Shown here: one piece after another, positions 1 through 9,075 of the stretch
How positions within the stretch are numbered: position 1 is the first letter of the stretch
Layout: every line of letters starts with the position of its first letter
DNA from: CAYWBI01 sp964456445
Lineage (GTDB): Bacteria > Calditrichota > Calditrichia > Calditrichales > J004
DNA: 36,754 bases
Assembly (NCBI GenBank): GCA_964456445.1
Contig: CAYWBI010000018.1
Span: forward strand, 1-36,754
Reading direction: 5' to 3'
Notes under the pieces: generated by a model
Database searches by the model: none
What the model was told of the DNA's origin: nothing
What the model saw: the letters and a program-made list of their open reading frames with translations, nothing else
Translations under genes and position numbers: made by a program

Positions 1-150
1 AGTTTGACCTCGAAATTGCTTAATTGTAAATGTTTTAATGAATCGAAATACTAGTACCAAAAAACGGCATTCGCTGTGATTTGTAAATTCTCTTTAAACT
101 GGAATGATTAACTCCATCCATGGAAGGTGTATTCTTTAGGATAAGTGTCC

Positions 151-2025
151 ATGAAGATTACGTCTTTATTAATCTTTCTGTTTCTATATGCCAGCGCACC
201 ATTGTTTGCACAAACGGACAGTCTGGATATTTTATCCGAACTCTCCGATGCGGATGATGGTTTGGCTGAAAGAATACAGGAACTATCCCTTAATCCCATC
301 AACTTAAATTCTGCCCGGGCCGAAGATTTAGCCCTTATTCCCTTTTTAACCGGGGAAGATATTGATAGTCTGCTTGCATATAAAATCAGAAACGGCGGCT
401 TTTCGAACAGCGACTCGATCAGAGAAATTCTTGGCGGCGCTCTCTATAAACAAATCCGTCCGTTTATCACCATCGGTTATATGCACCGGCAAGGTGTCTC
501 TTTTATTCAAAAAAACTACCAGGGCGATAACAATCCAGGATATAACGGCAGCAGGCTATACAATTACAGCAAATTGATTTACCGCCGTGGATACAAATGG
601 GCAGCCGGCGCAATTATCCAGAAAGACCCCGGAGAACGTAACTATATCGACCATTTCCACGGGGCGGTTCAGTACAGGAGCAATGACACAAAATTTATTA
701 TAGGCGATTTTTACCTTCGCTTCGGTCAGGGACTTTTATTTTCCAATTTGTATGGTACACGCAAAAGTATTTTAACAGCACCGCTTTTTCGTGATCTAAG
801 TCTTGCAGCATACATGAATTTGTCATCATCCGAATTCGGAGGAAAATTCGGAATGTATGCTTCCTGGTCAAAATACAGGTATAAGATTTTCGGATTTATC
901 TCAAGTCAATTATATGACGCCCGGATGGATGGTACAAATATCCGGGGCATACGAACCGATGGCTATCATCGAACAAAATCGGAAATTTTAGCATCCAATC
1001 GTATTGAAGAAAATGCCCGGGCAATTGGTGTCATTGGAAACTGGCGAAAACTTAAAGCCGGCATACTTATTAGCCACTACCAATATACGCCCGGGTTTAA
1101 CCTTGAGCGGGGCCAACAGGATGCACGCAGGTATTATTATTCATTTCAGGGGCGTCGGCTTTCCGCGGGCAGCATCACCTATAGTTATAGTCATGGCGCC
1201 TATCGCATTGCGGGCGAAGCGGCGTTTTCCAAACCGGGTACCATGGCTTTTCAACAATCTGTTTTTTATGGTTTGCGGAAAATTAAGGCCGGAATAAAAT
1301 TTTGGTCAATTTCTCTGGGGTTTCAATCACCGGATGGCCGAATGTTTGACGATGCAGCACCGTTCCCTAATGCTGACCAGGGTTATCTGGCGTCGCTGCA
1401 AATACGTATGAATAAACATTGGTCCCTGGCCGGATACAAAGTATTCAGACAAAAACTATGGCGCGGTTACTCATCCCAAATGCCCGTGCAAAAGGGCGAC
1501 GGGTTAGCCGAGCTTCATTACAGACAGGCCCATACGGATATTTCCTTGCGCTACCGCCGGCGGGAAAGCGATGATTTCCCGGCGATTAACACACGCATTC
1601 TTAATATTCAGGACAATATCAGGATCGAAGTACACTATCATCCTAAAGGTGGGCCGCTGCTGCGAACACGTCTGGAAAAAACATTCTTCACATCATCGGC
1701 CGAAAATGGCACGCTCTTTTTTCAGGATATTTCCGCATCTCCCCTGAAAAAGATTAAACTGAGCACCCGATTGATTTTTTATAAAACCGGTTCTTACAAC
1801 AGCCGCATTTATGAATTCGAAAAGGATATCCCGGGCAGCTTTGCCAATTATCCGCTCTATGGGCAAGGCCATTTAATCTACCTGATGATTGGTGGGCGCT
1901 TTGGCAAATTACTGCGCTATTATATTAAATGGCGTATGAACTTTAAAAATGGTTATGGTAATAATGGCCGCAGCGCCAACCATATCGACACTGTAGTGCG
2001 TAGCGGATTGATTTTGCATTTATGA
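151..2025 (+). CDS. Secreted helix-hairpin-helix domain protein, probable outer-membrane protein
   Basis: The predicted protein has about 624 residues. It opens with a Sec signal peptide (MKITSLLIFLFLYASAPLFA, then Q). Residues about 45-105 contain a helix-hairpin-helix pattern of the ComEA type (NPINLNSARAEDLALIPFL, then a GGF turn). The remaining 500 residues are rich in Tyr, Arg and alternating hydrophobic residues, as in an outer-membrane beta-barrel. I prefer ATG 151 over GTG 145 because AGGA at 138-141 lies 9 nt from the ATG but only 3 nt from the GTG. Proteins joining a periplasmic HhH segment to a barrel-like region occur in FCB-group genomes and generally have no assigned function. 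DNA binding by the HhH part is possible but not shown. The gene ends exactly where the convergent permease gene ends. Confidence 0.7.
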   Translation: MKITSLLIFLFLYASAPLFAQTDSLDILSELSDADDGLAERIQELSLNPINLNSARAEDLALIPFLTGEDIDSLLAYKIRNGGFSNSDSIREILGGALYKQIRPFITIGYMHRQGVSFIQKNYQGDNNPGYNGSRLYNYSKLIYRRGYKWAAGAIIQKDPGERNYIDHFHGAVQYRSNDTKFIIGDFYLRFGQGLLFSNLYGTRKSILTAPLFRDLSLAAYMNLSSSEFGGKFGMYASWSKYRYKIFGFISSQLYDARMDGTNIRGIRTDGYHRTKSEILASNRIEENARAIGVIGNWRKLKAGILISHYQYTPGFNLERGQQDARRYYYSFQGRRLSAGSITYSYSHGAYRIAGEAAFSKPGTMAFQQSVFYGLRKIKAGIKFWSISLGFQSPDGRMFDDAAPFPNADQGYLASLQIRMNKHWSLAGYKVFRQKLWRGYSSQMPVQKGDGLAELHYRQAHTDISLRYRRRESDDFPAINTRILNIQDNIRIEVHYHPKGGPLLRTRLEKTFFTSSAENGTLFFQDISASPLKKIKLSTRLIFYKTGSYNSRIYEFEKDIPGSFANYPLYGQGHLIYLMIGGRFGKLLRYYIKWRMNFKNGYGNNGRSANHIDTVVRSGLILHL

Positions 2026-3531
2026 TCAACTCTTTCTTAGCCAGAAGTATATTTCCTGTAATGTGGGCCTTTTACCCTGCAACAATGTGGTCACCCGAAA
2101 AAGCTTACCGGCCAGCAAAACAACCACAACAATGGATGCCAGCATAACCCCAATGGTTGCATAGATATCGACAGTTAACGGGATGCTGCTCAGGGGTATG
2201 CGCAAAATCATAAAGGATGGACTGAGGAAGGGAATATAACTCAAAATCCGTATCCAAAAAGCATTGGGCTCGGTTAGCACAACAAGTGAAAGTAAAACAG
2301 GAAAAATGGCCATCGTGCGCAAAAATTGGTTCACCTGTTGCGCATCATACTCGCTCGAAAAGACAGACCCGATCATTATAAATATGGCGCCATAAAACAG
2401 ATATCCCAGGCTAAAATAAATCAGGAAATAAAAGGCGTTTTGCATGGTGAGGTAACCCAATCCACCGGACGGGACAAGACCAATAAGCACAAGTAGAATG
2501 GTAATAAAAATCCAGGTAAGCACCTGCATCAGCCCCAGTAAACCCAGGCCAATTATCTTACCGCCCATAATTTGATTGCTACTGGCATAAGACATCAGAA
2601 CTTCCATCACCTTGCTGGATTTTTCCAGCAGAACACCACTGAACAAATAACCACCCGTTGTAAAAATGGCCATAAAAAGCAACAGAACGCCAATTAGGGG
2701 GCCATAAAACTGGGCATAAACATTCCACTTTTCTTCCTTGTCGGCGTTAATTTTATATTTGCTCAAATGGATGGGCCTTAAATATTCCCGTATATTCGTG
2801 CGGCCTAAGCGGGCTTTTATCAATCGTCCCTTAACGATTATCTTTTGTAAAATTTTTTCCATCCGTTCCGTATCCAACAGATCACCGGCGTTTTTTGAGT
2901 GATATTCCACGGTTCCCGTTTTTACAAAATTGCCTGGAAATACAAGATAGGAGGTCAGCACATTGGAGACAATCAACGAATCCGCAGCAATTCGGGCCTC
3001 CCGGGCATACACACTGTCCAGAACGGATTGATAGCGTTCCAGCTCAATGGCGACAAGCTCTTTCTCTTCGCGCACCTGGCGCAAGCGTTCATAGGATTTA
3101 TCCAGAGCAAATTGCCGGTTGGGCGTGTGTATATTTTTATAATACCCTGTGCGTTGCTCTTTTATCTGATTGTGCAAAAGGTTCAGGGAGTCCAGTTCGT
3201 CCTTGATCTCGGTATATTCCCGTTTCATCTCCATATACGGCTTAGAATTTTTTACGGATATATTATATATTTCATATTCAGCGAGACGGTTGTCAAGACG
3301 GTATGTTTTGCCTAATTCGGAGGAGAGTTCCGTGCCGATATTTTTTTCTGAAGATAGATCTATAATCCCGATCAGCTTTACAGAAACCGTTGGGGAATAA
3401 CTCAAAAAATAAAGCGGCAGCATAAAGAGCAGCGTAAATACCAATGGGGTGATAAAAGTATTAAAGAAAAACGATCGCGATCTGAAGCGTGATAAAAATT
3501 CCCAACGGGCAATACGATATAAGTTTCTCAT
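2026..3531 (-). CDS. ABC-2 type transporter permease, NatB-like
   Basis: This 501-residue membrane protein is the permease partner of the ATPase encoded just upstream. One hydrophobic segment lies near residues 22-48. A large, charged, helical extracytoplasmic region of about 220 residues follows, with coiled-coil-like content around residues 105-165. The C-terminal half carries about five to six further membrane segments from roughly residue 270 on. This layout matches the NatB/ABC-2 permease family, whose known members export sodium, antibiotics or other small substrates. The substrate here cannot be told from sequence. Its start overlaps the ATPase stop by 4 nt (ATGA), so the two are translationally coupled in a yigZ-ATPase-permease operon. 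Its stop codon abuts the stop of the convergent upstream gene. Confidence 0.85.
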   Translation of the reverse strand: MRNLYRIARWEFLSRFRSRSFFFNTFITPLVFTLLFMLPLYFLSYSPTVSVKLIGIIDLSSEKNIGTELSSELGKTYRLDNRLAEYEIYNISVKNSKPYMEMKREYTEIKDELDSLNLLHNQIKEQRTGYYKNIHTPNRQFALDKSYERLRQVREEKELVAIELERYQSVLDSVYAREARIAADSLIVSNVLTSYLVFPGNFVKTGTVEYHSKNAGDLLDTERMEKILQKIIVKGRLIKARLGRTNIREYLRPIHLSKYKINADKEEKWNVYAQFYGPLIGVLLLFMAIFTTGGYLFSGVLLEKSSKVMEVLMSYASSNQIMGGKIIGLGLLGLMQVLTWIFITILLVLIGLVPSGGLGYLTMQNAFYFLIYFSLGYLFYGAIFIMIGSVFSSEYDAQQVNQFLRTMAIFPVLLSLVVLTEPNAFWIRILSYIPFLSPSFMILRIPLSSIPLTVDIYATIGVMLASIVVVVLLAGKLFRVTTLLQGKRPTLQEIYFWLRKS

Positions 3532-4478
3532 TCTTCCGCCTCCTGCGACTGGATCAGTTGGATGAAAATATCATTTAGCGCAGGTTGAATTGTTTCAAAA
3601 CGGCGTATCTTCAGCGACTGGGAAATTGTACTGATCACGCGCCCTATATCCATTTTGGGGTCTGTAAATTCAAACTTGCACCCCTCGGAACTTTCTTCCA
3701 CGATCTTTAAATTCTCCAAAGTGGCAAGGTAGGTCTTTATGTCCGGTGCGTCAATCAGGTATATATTTTGATGCCAGTTCTTTTTTATCTCATCCATGCG
3801 CCCATCCAGTATTACTTCGCCCTGGTTGATAAAGCAAATATGGTCACAAATTTTTTCGGCAAAATCCATGTGATGGGTCGAAATGATCAGAATTTTTTTC
3901 TGCGTTTTATACTCTTTTAAAATATCTTTCAACACAATTTGATTTATGGGATCAAGACCGGAAAACGGTTCATCAAGGATCAACACATCCGGGTTGTGTA
4001 AAAATGCGGCGATGAATTGGATTTTTTGCTGCATCCCCTTGGAAAGTTTATTGATCGGCGAATCGGCCTGATCAATAAGCCCTAAGCGGTCTAAAAAACG
4101 GATCGCTTCTACTTCTGCACGACGCGGCTCCATCCGGTTTAGCGTTCCCAAATAAATCAACATATCCAATACATGGGCTTTGGGATATAAGCCGCGCTCT
4201 TCCGGTAAATATCCAAAAAGATGTGACTGCCTAAAGCTGCGCTCTTCACCATTAAATAAAATACTCCCGTCATCCGGGCGCAGAATGTTCATGATCATGC
4301 GCATCAGCGTTGTTTTTCCCGCGCCGTTTGGGCCCAATAAACCAAATACTTCCCCACCGTTCACGCTAAATGATATGTCCCGTACAACTTCCTTTTGGGC
4401 AAATGATTTTCGGACATTTTGCACGTCCAGCCGATTTATTTTTTTTTCCTTTACGGATGAGGGTCTGTTTTTTTTCAT
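3528..4478 (-). CDS. ABC transporter ATP-binding protein, NatA-like
   Basis: This 316-residue ATPase energises the adjacent permease. Walker A is GPNGAGKT (residues 49-56), the signature motif is LSKGMQQ (145-151), and Walker B is VLILDEP (165-171). The switch histidine is in STHHMD. After the nucleotide-binding domain comes a C-terminal region of about 90 residues with the DUF4162-like pattern common in NatA/drug-export ATPases. Both ends overlap neighbours by 4 nt (ATGA with yigZ upstream, ATGA with the permease downstream), which is strong evidence for one operon. The family fits an exporter (ABC-2 group). The exported substrate is unknown. Confidence 0.9.
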   Translation of the reverse strand: MKKNRPSSVKEKKINRLDVQNVRKSFAQKEVVRDISFSVNGGEVFGLLGPNGAGKTTLMRMIMNILRPDDGSILFNGEERSFRQSHLFGYLPEERGLYPKAHVLDMLIYLGTLNRMEPRRAEVEAIRFLDRLGLIDQADSPINKLSKGMQQKIQFIAAFLHNPDVLILDEPFSGLDPINQIVLKDILKEYKTQKKILIISTHHMDFAEKICDHICFINQGEVILDGRMDEIKKNWHQNIYLIDAPDIKTYLATLENLKIVEESSEGCKFEFTDPKMDIGRVISTISQSLKIRRFETIQPALNDIFIQLIQSQEAEE

Positions 4479-5023
4479 ATATCCTTTATCTCGATGTGGG
4501 AATTAGACAACTCAATAAGCTTCTCTTTAAAGGAACGCAACTTGCCCGCCGGTATGTTTATTGTCATCTGCACCTGGCGGCCATAATCTGATTCGAGCAT
4601 CCGGCCTTGAAATTCATTTAAAAGACGACGAATTTGATTTTCATAATTGTAAGCATACACAATATTTATTTGTCTATAGTGCGTTTTTATTTTTACCGGA
4701 ACGCTCTCCAGGGCTTCCCTTGCTACCTGCGCATAGGCGCGGGCCAAACCACCGGTTCCTAATTTTGTACCACCAAAATAGCGTGTAACCACACATAATA
4801 TCTCCAACATGTCCTGCCCGCAAATCTCCTGGTAGATTGGTCTTCCGGCCGTACCGGACGGCTCGCCATCGTCCGAATAGCGAAATTGTTTTGTGTTTAT
4901 GCGATAGGCCAGGCAATTATGGGTGGCATCGTAGTATTGCTTTTTTATTCTGGCGTATTCTTCCTCGGCTTCTTCTTTTGACCCCACCGGTTGAAGGGTG
5001 CAGATAAAGCGCGATCCTTTCAC
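4475..5023 (-). CDS. yigZ: YigZ/IMPACT family protein
   Basis: The product belongs to the YigZ/IMPACT family (UPF0029), cytoplasmic proteins with an RNA/ribosome-associated fold and no settled enzymatic role. Family landmarks are the segment YSDDGEPSGTAGRPI and the glycine-rich VTRYFGGTKLGTGGLARAY, followed by a C-terminal ferredoxin-like domain. The coordinates start at GTG 5023, the first conventional start codon. However, the reading frame continues upstream to a TAG at 5087-5089, and the extra residues (ending KICHAELKVKGSRFI) look like the normal YigZ N-terminus. A good Shine-Dalgarno-like AGGAAGGG (5088-5081) precedes this extension, but no ATG, GTG or TTG follows it. The real start may be a rare codon such as ATT 5080 or ACG 5074. 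The gene is first in the operon with the ABC exporter. Confidence 0.85.
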   Translation of the reverse strand: MKGSRFICTLQPVGSKEEAEEEYARIKKQYYDATHNCLAYRINTKQFRYSDDGEPSGTAGRPIYQEICGQDMLEILCVVTRYFGGTKLGTGGLARAYAQVAREALESVPVKIKTHYRQINIVYAYNYENQIRRLLNEFQGRMLESDYGRQVQMTINIPAGKLRSFKEKLIELSNSHIEIKDI

Positions 5024-5322
5024 CTTTAGTTCGGCATGGCAAATCTTTGCCGGCGTCTTATAATTATCTTCCGTATAAATCCCTTCCTAATTATGATCCA
5101 ACGAATGATCTTAGATGACGACCTGGTGATCAAAAAAATTGTATATAATAATCATCGAAAACAATATATCAAAAACATTTTTCTAATATACAACAGCACT
5201 AATCTGCAAAAAAGCACAGATAAATTCAATTAATAGACAAAATGTGACCTAATCACACGTTTCTTAGGAGAAAACCTCTTTACTTTCCGACAATGCTTAT
5301 AAGCGAAAACAAGGAAGCTAAG

Positions 5323-5739
5323 ATGCGTACCTTTATAAGACATCCGGCAGAAGCCCCAATATCCTACAGCCGGAGCACCGATGCATCGGTAAAAATAAAA
5401 AACCTAAAAGACCTAAGCCATGGTGGATTGAGTTTTTACACCAGCGAAAACGTCCCCATTGGAACGGTTCTGCAAATTACCATTCCTAATCTCAAATATC
5501 ATTTTTGCGAGGAAGGGACCGTTGTTTGGTCCCGAAAAAACCATGACCACTATCAGATTGGGGTTAAATTTTCCAATGACAAATCCACCTTCCGTATGCG
5601 CATGATCGAACAGGTTTGTTATATAGACGCCTACCGTAGAGAAGTTAAAACGACCGAAAATAAAGAGCTTAGCTGGAAAGAAGCTTCCGCGCAATGGATT
5701 CAAAAGTTTGCCAGGGAATTTCCATCTCTCGAAGATTAA
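5323..5739 (+). CDS. PilZ domain protein
   Basis: This is a small cytoplasmic protein of 138 residues. Two classical PilZ c-di-GMP-binding motifs are present: RxxxR (RTFIR) right at the N-terminus and D/NxSxxG (DLSHGG) about 30 residues later, followed by the family's beta-barrel pattern ending IGVKFS. About 45 C-terminal residues of mixed helix follow the domain. A start at ATG 5293 is possible, but ATG 5323 has AGGAAG at 5312-5317, 5 nt away, and places RxxxR at the extreme N-terminus as usual. The likely role is a c-di-GMP receptor adaptor. The target (motility, adhesion or polysaccharide) cannot be inferred because it stands alone between two leftward units. Confidence 0.85.
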   Translation: MRTFIRHPAEAPISYSRSTDASVKIKNLKDLSHGGLSFYTSENVPIGTVLQITIPNLKYHFCEEGTVVWSRKNHDHYQIGVKFSNDKSTFRMRMIEQVCYIDAYRREVKTTENKELSWKEASAQWIQKFAREFPSLED

Positions 5740-5841
5740 GGCCACAACAATTCATCTGCCATCCACTAAATATCGCCCTCTTATTATCCGGATTTTACAA
5801 CGCTGCGCCATTCACGAATACGATCATCAATACTACAAAAT

Positions 5842-6648
5842 TTACATGGTTCGGACGAATTCGCCAACTGCTTTATAAAAGGCATCGGGGTTATCTTGCT
5901 GTGGAAAATGGTTGCTCCCCGGTATGCAGGCGATCGAAACCGGGGAATGTCTGAAGGCCTTCAGATAGGGCAACCCATGGTTTTCATCCCCATAAATAAA
6001 TTGTTTTGGCATCTTTAACCTTAGGAAACGTTCCATAAGACGGCCCTCATCGGAATAAGCCACAAGTGACTGCGCAACAGAATGCATCGCACGCGGATCG
6101 GCATATTTCTGTAAGATGTCCGCATGACGTCTCAATCCGGGATTTGTATTTTGCCTGATCCGTTCGACGTATTTTGGGAACGCCTTCTGACAGAACCGGT
6201 CTTCTTTCATCGCGGCTATATGCCGGGAAAAGAAACAATCGCTCGCGGCAAGGTTACCTTCAACATTGATAAAAGCCTGTATCAGTCCGGGCCGTTCCTC
6301 CGCCAAAATCAAACCGACAAGACCGCCCATGCTATGACCTATCATGACAAGCGGAGCTAAACGCAAATGGCCGATAACCGTATGGGTAAGCTCAACCAGA
6401 TCATCGATGGTGTTCTTTTCTTTATTGGCCAGGGGCGACTGTCCACATCCTGGAAAATCAAAGGCCACTAAAGTTGGGTTGCCGGGAAGATCGTATTGTG
6501 CCGCATTGAAGAAATCATCCTTGGCGCAACCCAGGCCATGTAAATAAAGATACACCGGGCTTGCACCGGGTTTTATCCAATAAGAAACCGGCTGTATGTT
6601 ACCCACACCGGAAATTCCCATTTGTCGAATATACCCTAAACCGGACAT
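5842..6648 (-). CDS. Alpha/beta hydrolase
   Basis: This is a single-domain alpha/beta hydrolase of about 268 residues. Counting from an upstream GTG at 6666, six residues longer, the nucleophile elbow is GHSMGG (Ser about 112), the acid is probably Asp about 227 in YGDENHG, and the histidine is about 253 in GSNHFPQQDNP. The oxyanion segment is YLHGLGCAKDDF. I take ATG 6648 as the start, with low certainty because neither candidate has a convincing ribosome binding site. No signal peptide is seen, so it is probably cytoplasmic. The substrate is unknown: esterase, lactonase or C-C hydrolase roles are all found in this fold. It is a monocistronic leftward gene. Confidence 0.85.
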   Translation of the reverse strand: MSGLGYIRQMGISGVGNIQPVSYWIKPGASPVYLYLHGLGCAKDDFFNAAQYDLPGNPTLVAFDFPGCGQSPLANKEKNTIDDLVELTHTVIGHLRLAPLVMIGHSMGGLVGLILAEERPGLIQAFINVEGNLAASDCFFSRHIAAMKEDRFCQKAFPKYVERIRQNTNPGLRRHADILQKYADPRAMHSVAQSLVAYSDEGRLMERFLRLKMPKQFIYGDENHGLPYLKAFRHSPVSIACIPGSNHFPQQDNPDAFYKAVGEFVRTM

Positions 6649-6666
6649 AAAAACATCTTTCTGCAC

Positions 6667-7002
6667 ATTAAATGGTGACCGGTCTATTTAATTTATTTAC
6701 CACTGAATAAAACGTATTTTTAACCCCAATACATGTTTCATATACCGTATTAGTTTTTACTCCGCCCTGAATCAAAAAACCCTTCTTCTTCTCCGATGGC
6801 ATATTAAAGATGGATTCTGTTTTATTTTGTAAAAAATTAACTATTCTTTCCAGGAAAAACTAATTTCCCCGATTTACGGCTTATTTATAATAGCCACAAT
6901 AAGGCACAATTCATTCTTGCCCTCAATAAAAATTAGAAATCTTACAAGATTTGGACTTAACCCGGAAAATCCCGTACATTCCCACGTTTTACAGGAATAT
7001 AC
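6667..7002. other. Intergenic region between divergent hydrolase and tsaE
   Basis: About 336 bases lie between two divergently transcribed genes. The stretch is AT-rich and I see no credible small gene, RNA or strong dyad in it. It must hold the promoters of both flanking units. AGGA at 6992-6995 is the ribosome binding site of tsaE. No promoter could be assigned with confidence. Confidence 0.5.
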
Positions 7003-7437
7003 ATGAAAAAAGATATTAAGAGTTGGCGGTCCGGTCTGCCGCAAGATACAACAAAAATTGCCCTTGAACTCAGCAAAACCTTACAGCCGGGTGACATCCT
7101 TCTGCTTGATGGCGATCTTGGCAGCGGAAAAACATTTTTAGTACAGGAAATTTGTAAGGCGTGGCGGGTTACGGAAGCGGTCACCAGCCCGACATTTACA
7201 CTCATGCACCACTATCATGGCCACCATGCCGTAAACCATCTGGATTTATACCGTATAGAAAATCGTGACGAACTGATCCAGCTTGGCTGGGAGGACGCAC
7301 TGTTTTCCGATGCCATTTCTTTTGTAGAATGGCCTCAATTGCTCGAAGATCAATTGACCGAGTATTATAAGATATCGATATCTTTTGAAGATAATTACCG
7401 AAATTTTTTATTTGTTAAACACAACACTTCTTTATGA
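7003..7437 (+). CDS. tsaE: tRNA threonylcarbamoyladenosine biosynthesis ATPase TsaE
   Basis: TsaE is the P-loop ATPase that works with TsaB and TsaD to place t6A at position 37 of ANN-decoding tRNAs. Walker A is GDLGSGKT (residues 37-44). Family motifs TSPTFTLMHHY and NHLDLYRI follow, and then a VEWPQLLEDQL segment. The length of 144 residues is normal. AGGA lies 7 nt before the ATG. The gene overlaps tsaB by 4 nt (ATGA), a coupling expected for proteins of one complex. It acts in the cytoplasm. Confidence 0.95.
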   Translation: MKKDIKSWRSGLPQDTTKIALELSKTLQPGDILLLDGDLGSGKTFLVQEICKAWRVTEAVTSPTFTLMHHYHGHHAVNHLDLYRIENRDELIQLGWEDALFSDAISFVEWPQLLEDQLTEYYKISISFEDNYRNFLFVKHNTSL

Positions 7438-8108
7438 TCCTGGCTATTGAGACTTCCGATAAACTGACAAGCATCGCACTTGCCGATAAGGGCCAAACGC
7501 TTATAGAATACAATTACAATATTCCCATGCAACATGCAACCATCCTGGGTCAGGCAGTAAAACGCATTTTGGGTGAAGCGGAAGATTTTACAAATACGAC
7601 CCGCCCTCTGCCTGAACACGTTGCCGTAGCAATAGGTCCCGGCTCATTTACCGGCTTGCGGATTGGCTTAAGTTTTGTGCAGGGTTATTGTTTTGGCAGG
7701 GACATTCCCGTGGCGGCCATTTCCAACCATAGCGTGTTGGCCAATCAGGTACCACCGGGTAAAAAAAAGATTTATTCTTTAATTGACGCCCGGAGACAAG
7801 AAGTTTACCTGGCCGAACATATAGACCTGGATGGTTTCTATTCGATGCATGATCAACGGATTGTGAAGATTGACGCCCTTACAGAGCATATCACTGACGG
7901 CTGCCCCATTGTTTTATCACCCGGTCTGGAAATCCCCGGCCCGACATTCCGGGAGTTACAAAATAAGGGCTGCGTATTTTTTAATCGTCTAACTTACCGG
8001 GCTTCGCATTTAGCAATGGTGGGCAGGAGATATATCGCCGGGAAGCGGCTTATCAGGTCAGAAGAATTGGAACCTATGTATATGCGCGCGTTTGGCGGCC
8101 TTTTTTAA
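7434..8108 (+). CDS. tsaB: tRNA threonylcarbamoyladenosine biosynthesis protein TsaB
   Basis: TsaB is the inactive-paralogue partner that dimerises with TsaD in t6A synthesis. The N-terminal ILAIETSDKLTSIAL and the central AIGPGSFTGLRIGLSFVQG are diagnostic of the family. The length of 224 residues is usual. It starts inside the tsaE stop (ATGA), so tsaE-tsaB are translationally coupled. TsaD is not in the window. A 68-90 bp gap with an inverted repeat separates it from accD. Confidence 0.95.
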   Translation: MILAIETSDKLTSIALADKGQTLIEYNYNIPMQHATILGQAVKRILGEAEDFTNTTRPLPEHVAVAIGPGSFTGLRIGLSFVQGYCFGRDIPVAAISNHSVLANQVPPGKKKIYSLIDARRQEVYLAEHIDLDGFYSMHDQRIVKIDALTEHITDGCPIVLSPGLEIPGPTFRELQNKGCVFFNRLTYRASHLAMVGRRYIAGKRLIRSEELEPMYMRAFGGLF

Positions 8109-8118
8109 AAGATTTTCA

Positions 8119-8160
8119 TTTTATCAAAAAAAATGGGTAAGTTTTTGCTCTTTGATAAAA
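8119..8160. repeat. Perfect 10-bp inverted repeat upstream of accD
   Basis: TTTTATCAAA (8119-8128) and TTTGATAAAA (8151-8160) are perfect reverse complements separated by 22 bases. The dyad lies between the tsaB stop and the accD start. It has no trailing T-tract on the plus strand beyond the arm, so it does not look like a terminator. An operator for accD or an mRNA leader hairpin are possible roles, but neither is shown. Confidence 0.45.
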
Positions 8161-8197
8161 AACAATTATAAAGTGGTTGAAAATCCAGGAGAATCAA

Positions 8198-9052
8198 ATG
8201 GATTGGTTTAAAAGAAAAAAACAGGTTATTTCCCCCGTCGAGAAGAAAGATGTGCCTGATGGACTTTGGATGAAATGCGACGGTTGCGGAGCGATCCTCT
8301 ATAAAAAAGAGCTGGAACAAAAAATGTACGTCTGTCCGGAGTGCAACCAACATTTCCGTATCGGTAGTGATACCTATATAAAAATTCTTTTTGATGAGGG
8401 CAGTTTTAAAGAGACAAATGCAAAGGTTGCCTCCGCCGACCCGCTTAATTTTACCGATGTAAAAAGTTATAGAGACAAATATCTGGGAACGGTTAAGAAA
8501 ACCGGTCTTAATGAAGCAGTTATTACAGGCACAGCCAAATTGAACAAGCAAAGCGTGGTGGCCGCATTAATGGACTTTCGTTTTATGGGGGGAAGTATGG
8601 GCTCGGTAGTGGGAGAAAAGATCGGCCGGGCAATTGATTTGGCATATAAAAAAAACCAACCGTTGATTATTCTGTCTGCCTCGGGCGGGGCACGGATGCA
8701 CGAGGGGGTTTTAAGTTTGATGCAGATGGCAAAAACCAGCTCGAAATTGGCCCGTCTGGATCAGAAAGGCATTCCCTATATTTCCATACTCACCAACCCG
8801 ACAACAGGCGGGACCACGGCAAGTTATGCCATGTTAGGAGATATAAATATCGCCGAACCCGGGGCGTTGATCGGTTTTGCCGGACCAAGGGTTATCAAAC
8901 AGACGATCGGACAGGATTTGCCCATAGGTTTTCAGCGCAGCGAATTTGTACGTGATCATGGCTTTTTGGATATCATCGCCCACCGTCATGAGCTGAAGGA
9001 ACGCATCTCCGGTATTCTCAAGTTTTACGCTCATAAAAATCCGCTAAAATAA
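8198..9052 (+). CDS. accD: Acetyl-CoA carboxylase carboxyltransferase subunit beta
   Basis: AccD, with AccA, transfers CO2 from carboxybiotin to acetyl-CoA, giving malonyl-CoA for fatty acid synthesis. The N-terminal four-cysteine zinc ribbon is visible (CDGCG about residues 21-25, CPECN about 40-44). The crotonase-fold carboxyltransferase domain carries GGSMGSVVGEKI, SASGGARMHEG and TNPTTGGTTASYA. I choose ATG 8198 (MDWFKRKK) over TTG 8177 because AGGAG at 8187-8191 precedes it by 6 nt and family members start with this WFKRK segment. The length of 284 residues is typical. AccA, AccB and AccC are not in the window. Confidence 0.97.
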   Translation: MDWFKRKKQVISPVEKKDVPDGLWMKCDGCGAILYKKELEQKMYVCPECNQHFRIGSDTYIKILFDEGSFKETNAKVASADPLNFTDVKSYRDKYLGTVKKTGLNEAVITGTAKLNKQSVVAALMDFRFMGGSMGSVVGEKIGRAIDLAYKKNQPLIILSASGGARMHEGVLSLMQMAKTSSKLARLDQKGIPYISILTNPTTGGTTASYAMLGDINIAEPGALIGFAGPRVIKQTIGQDLPIGFQRSEFVRDHGFLDIIAHRHELKERISGILKFYAHKNPLK

Positions 9053-9075
9053 GCAGACATTTACAACCTGCTTAT
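9049..9075 (+). other. Small hairpin overlapping the accD stop
   Basis: ATAAGCAG (9049-9056) pairs with CTGCTTAT (9068-9075) around an 11-base loop. It includes the accD TAA stop. There is no T-run after it, so it may protect the 3' end of the mRNA rather than terminate transcription. Confidence 0.3.

Noticed and set aside
5036..5233. Open frame of 65 codons upstream of the PilZ gene
   Set aside because: It overlaps the probable yigZ N-terminus on the other strand, has no ribosome binding site and no family resemblance.
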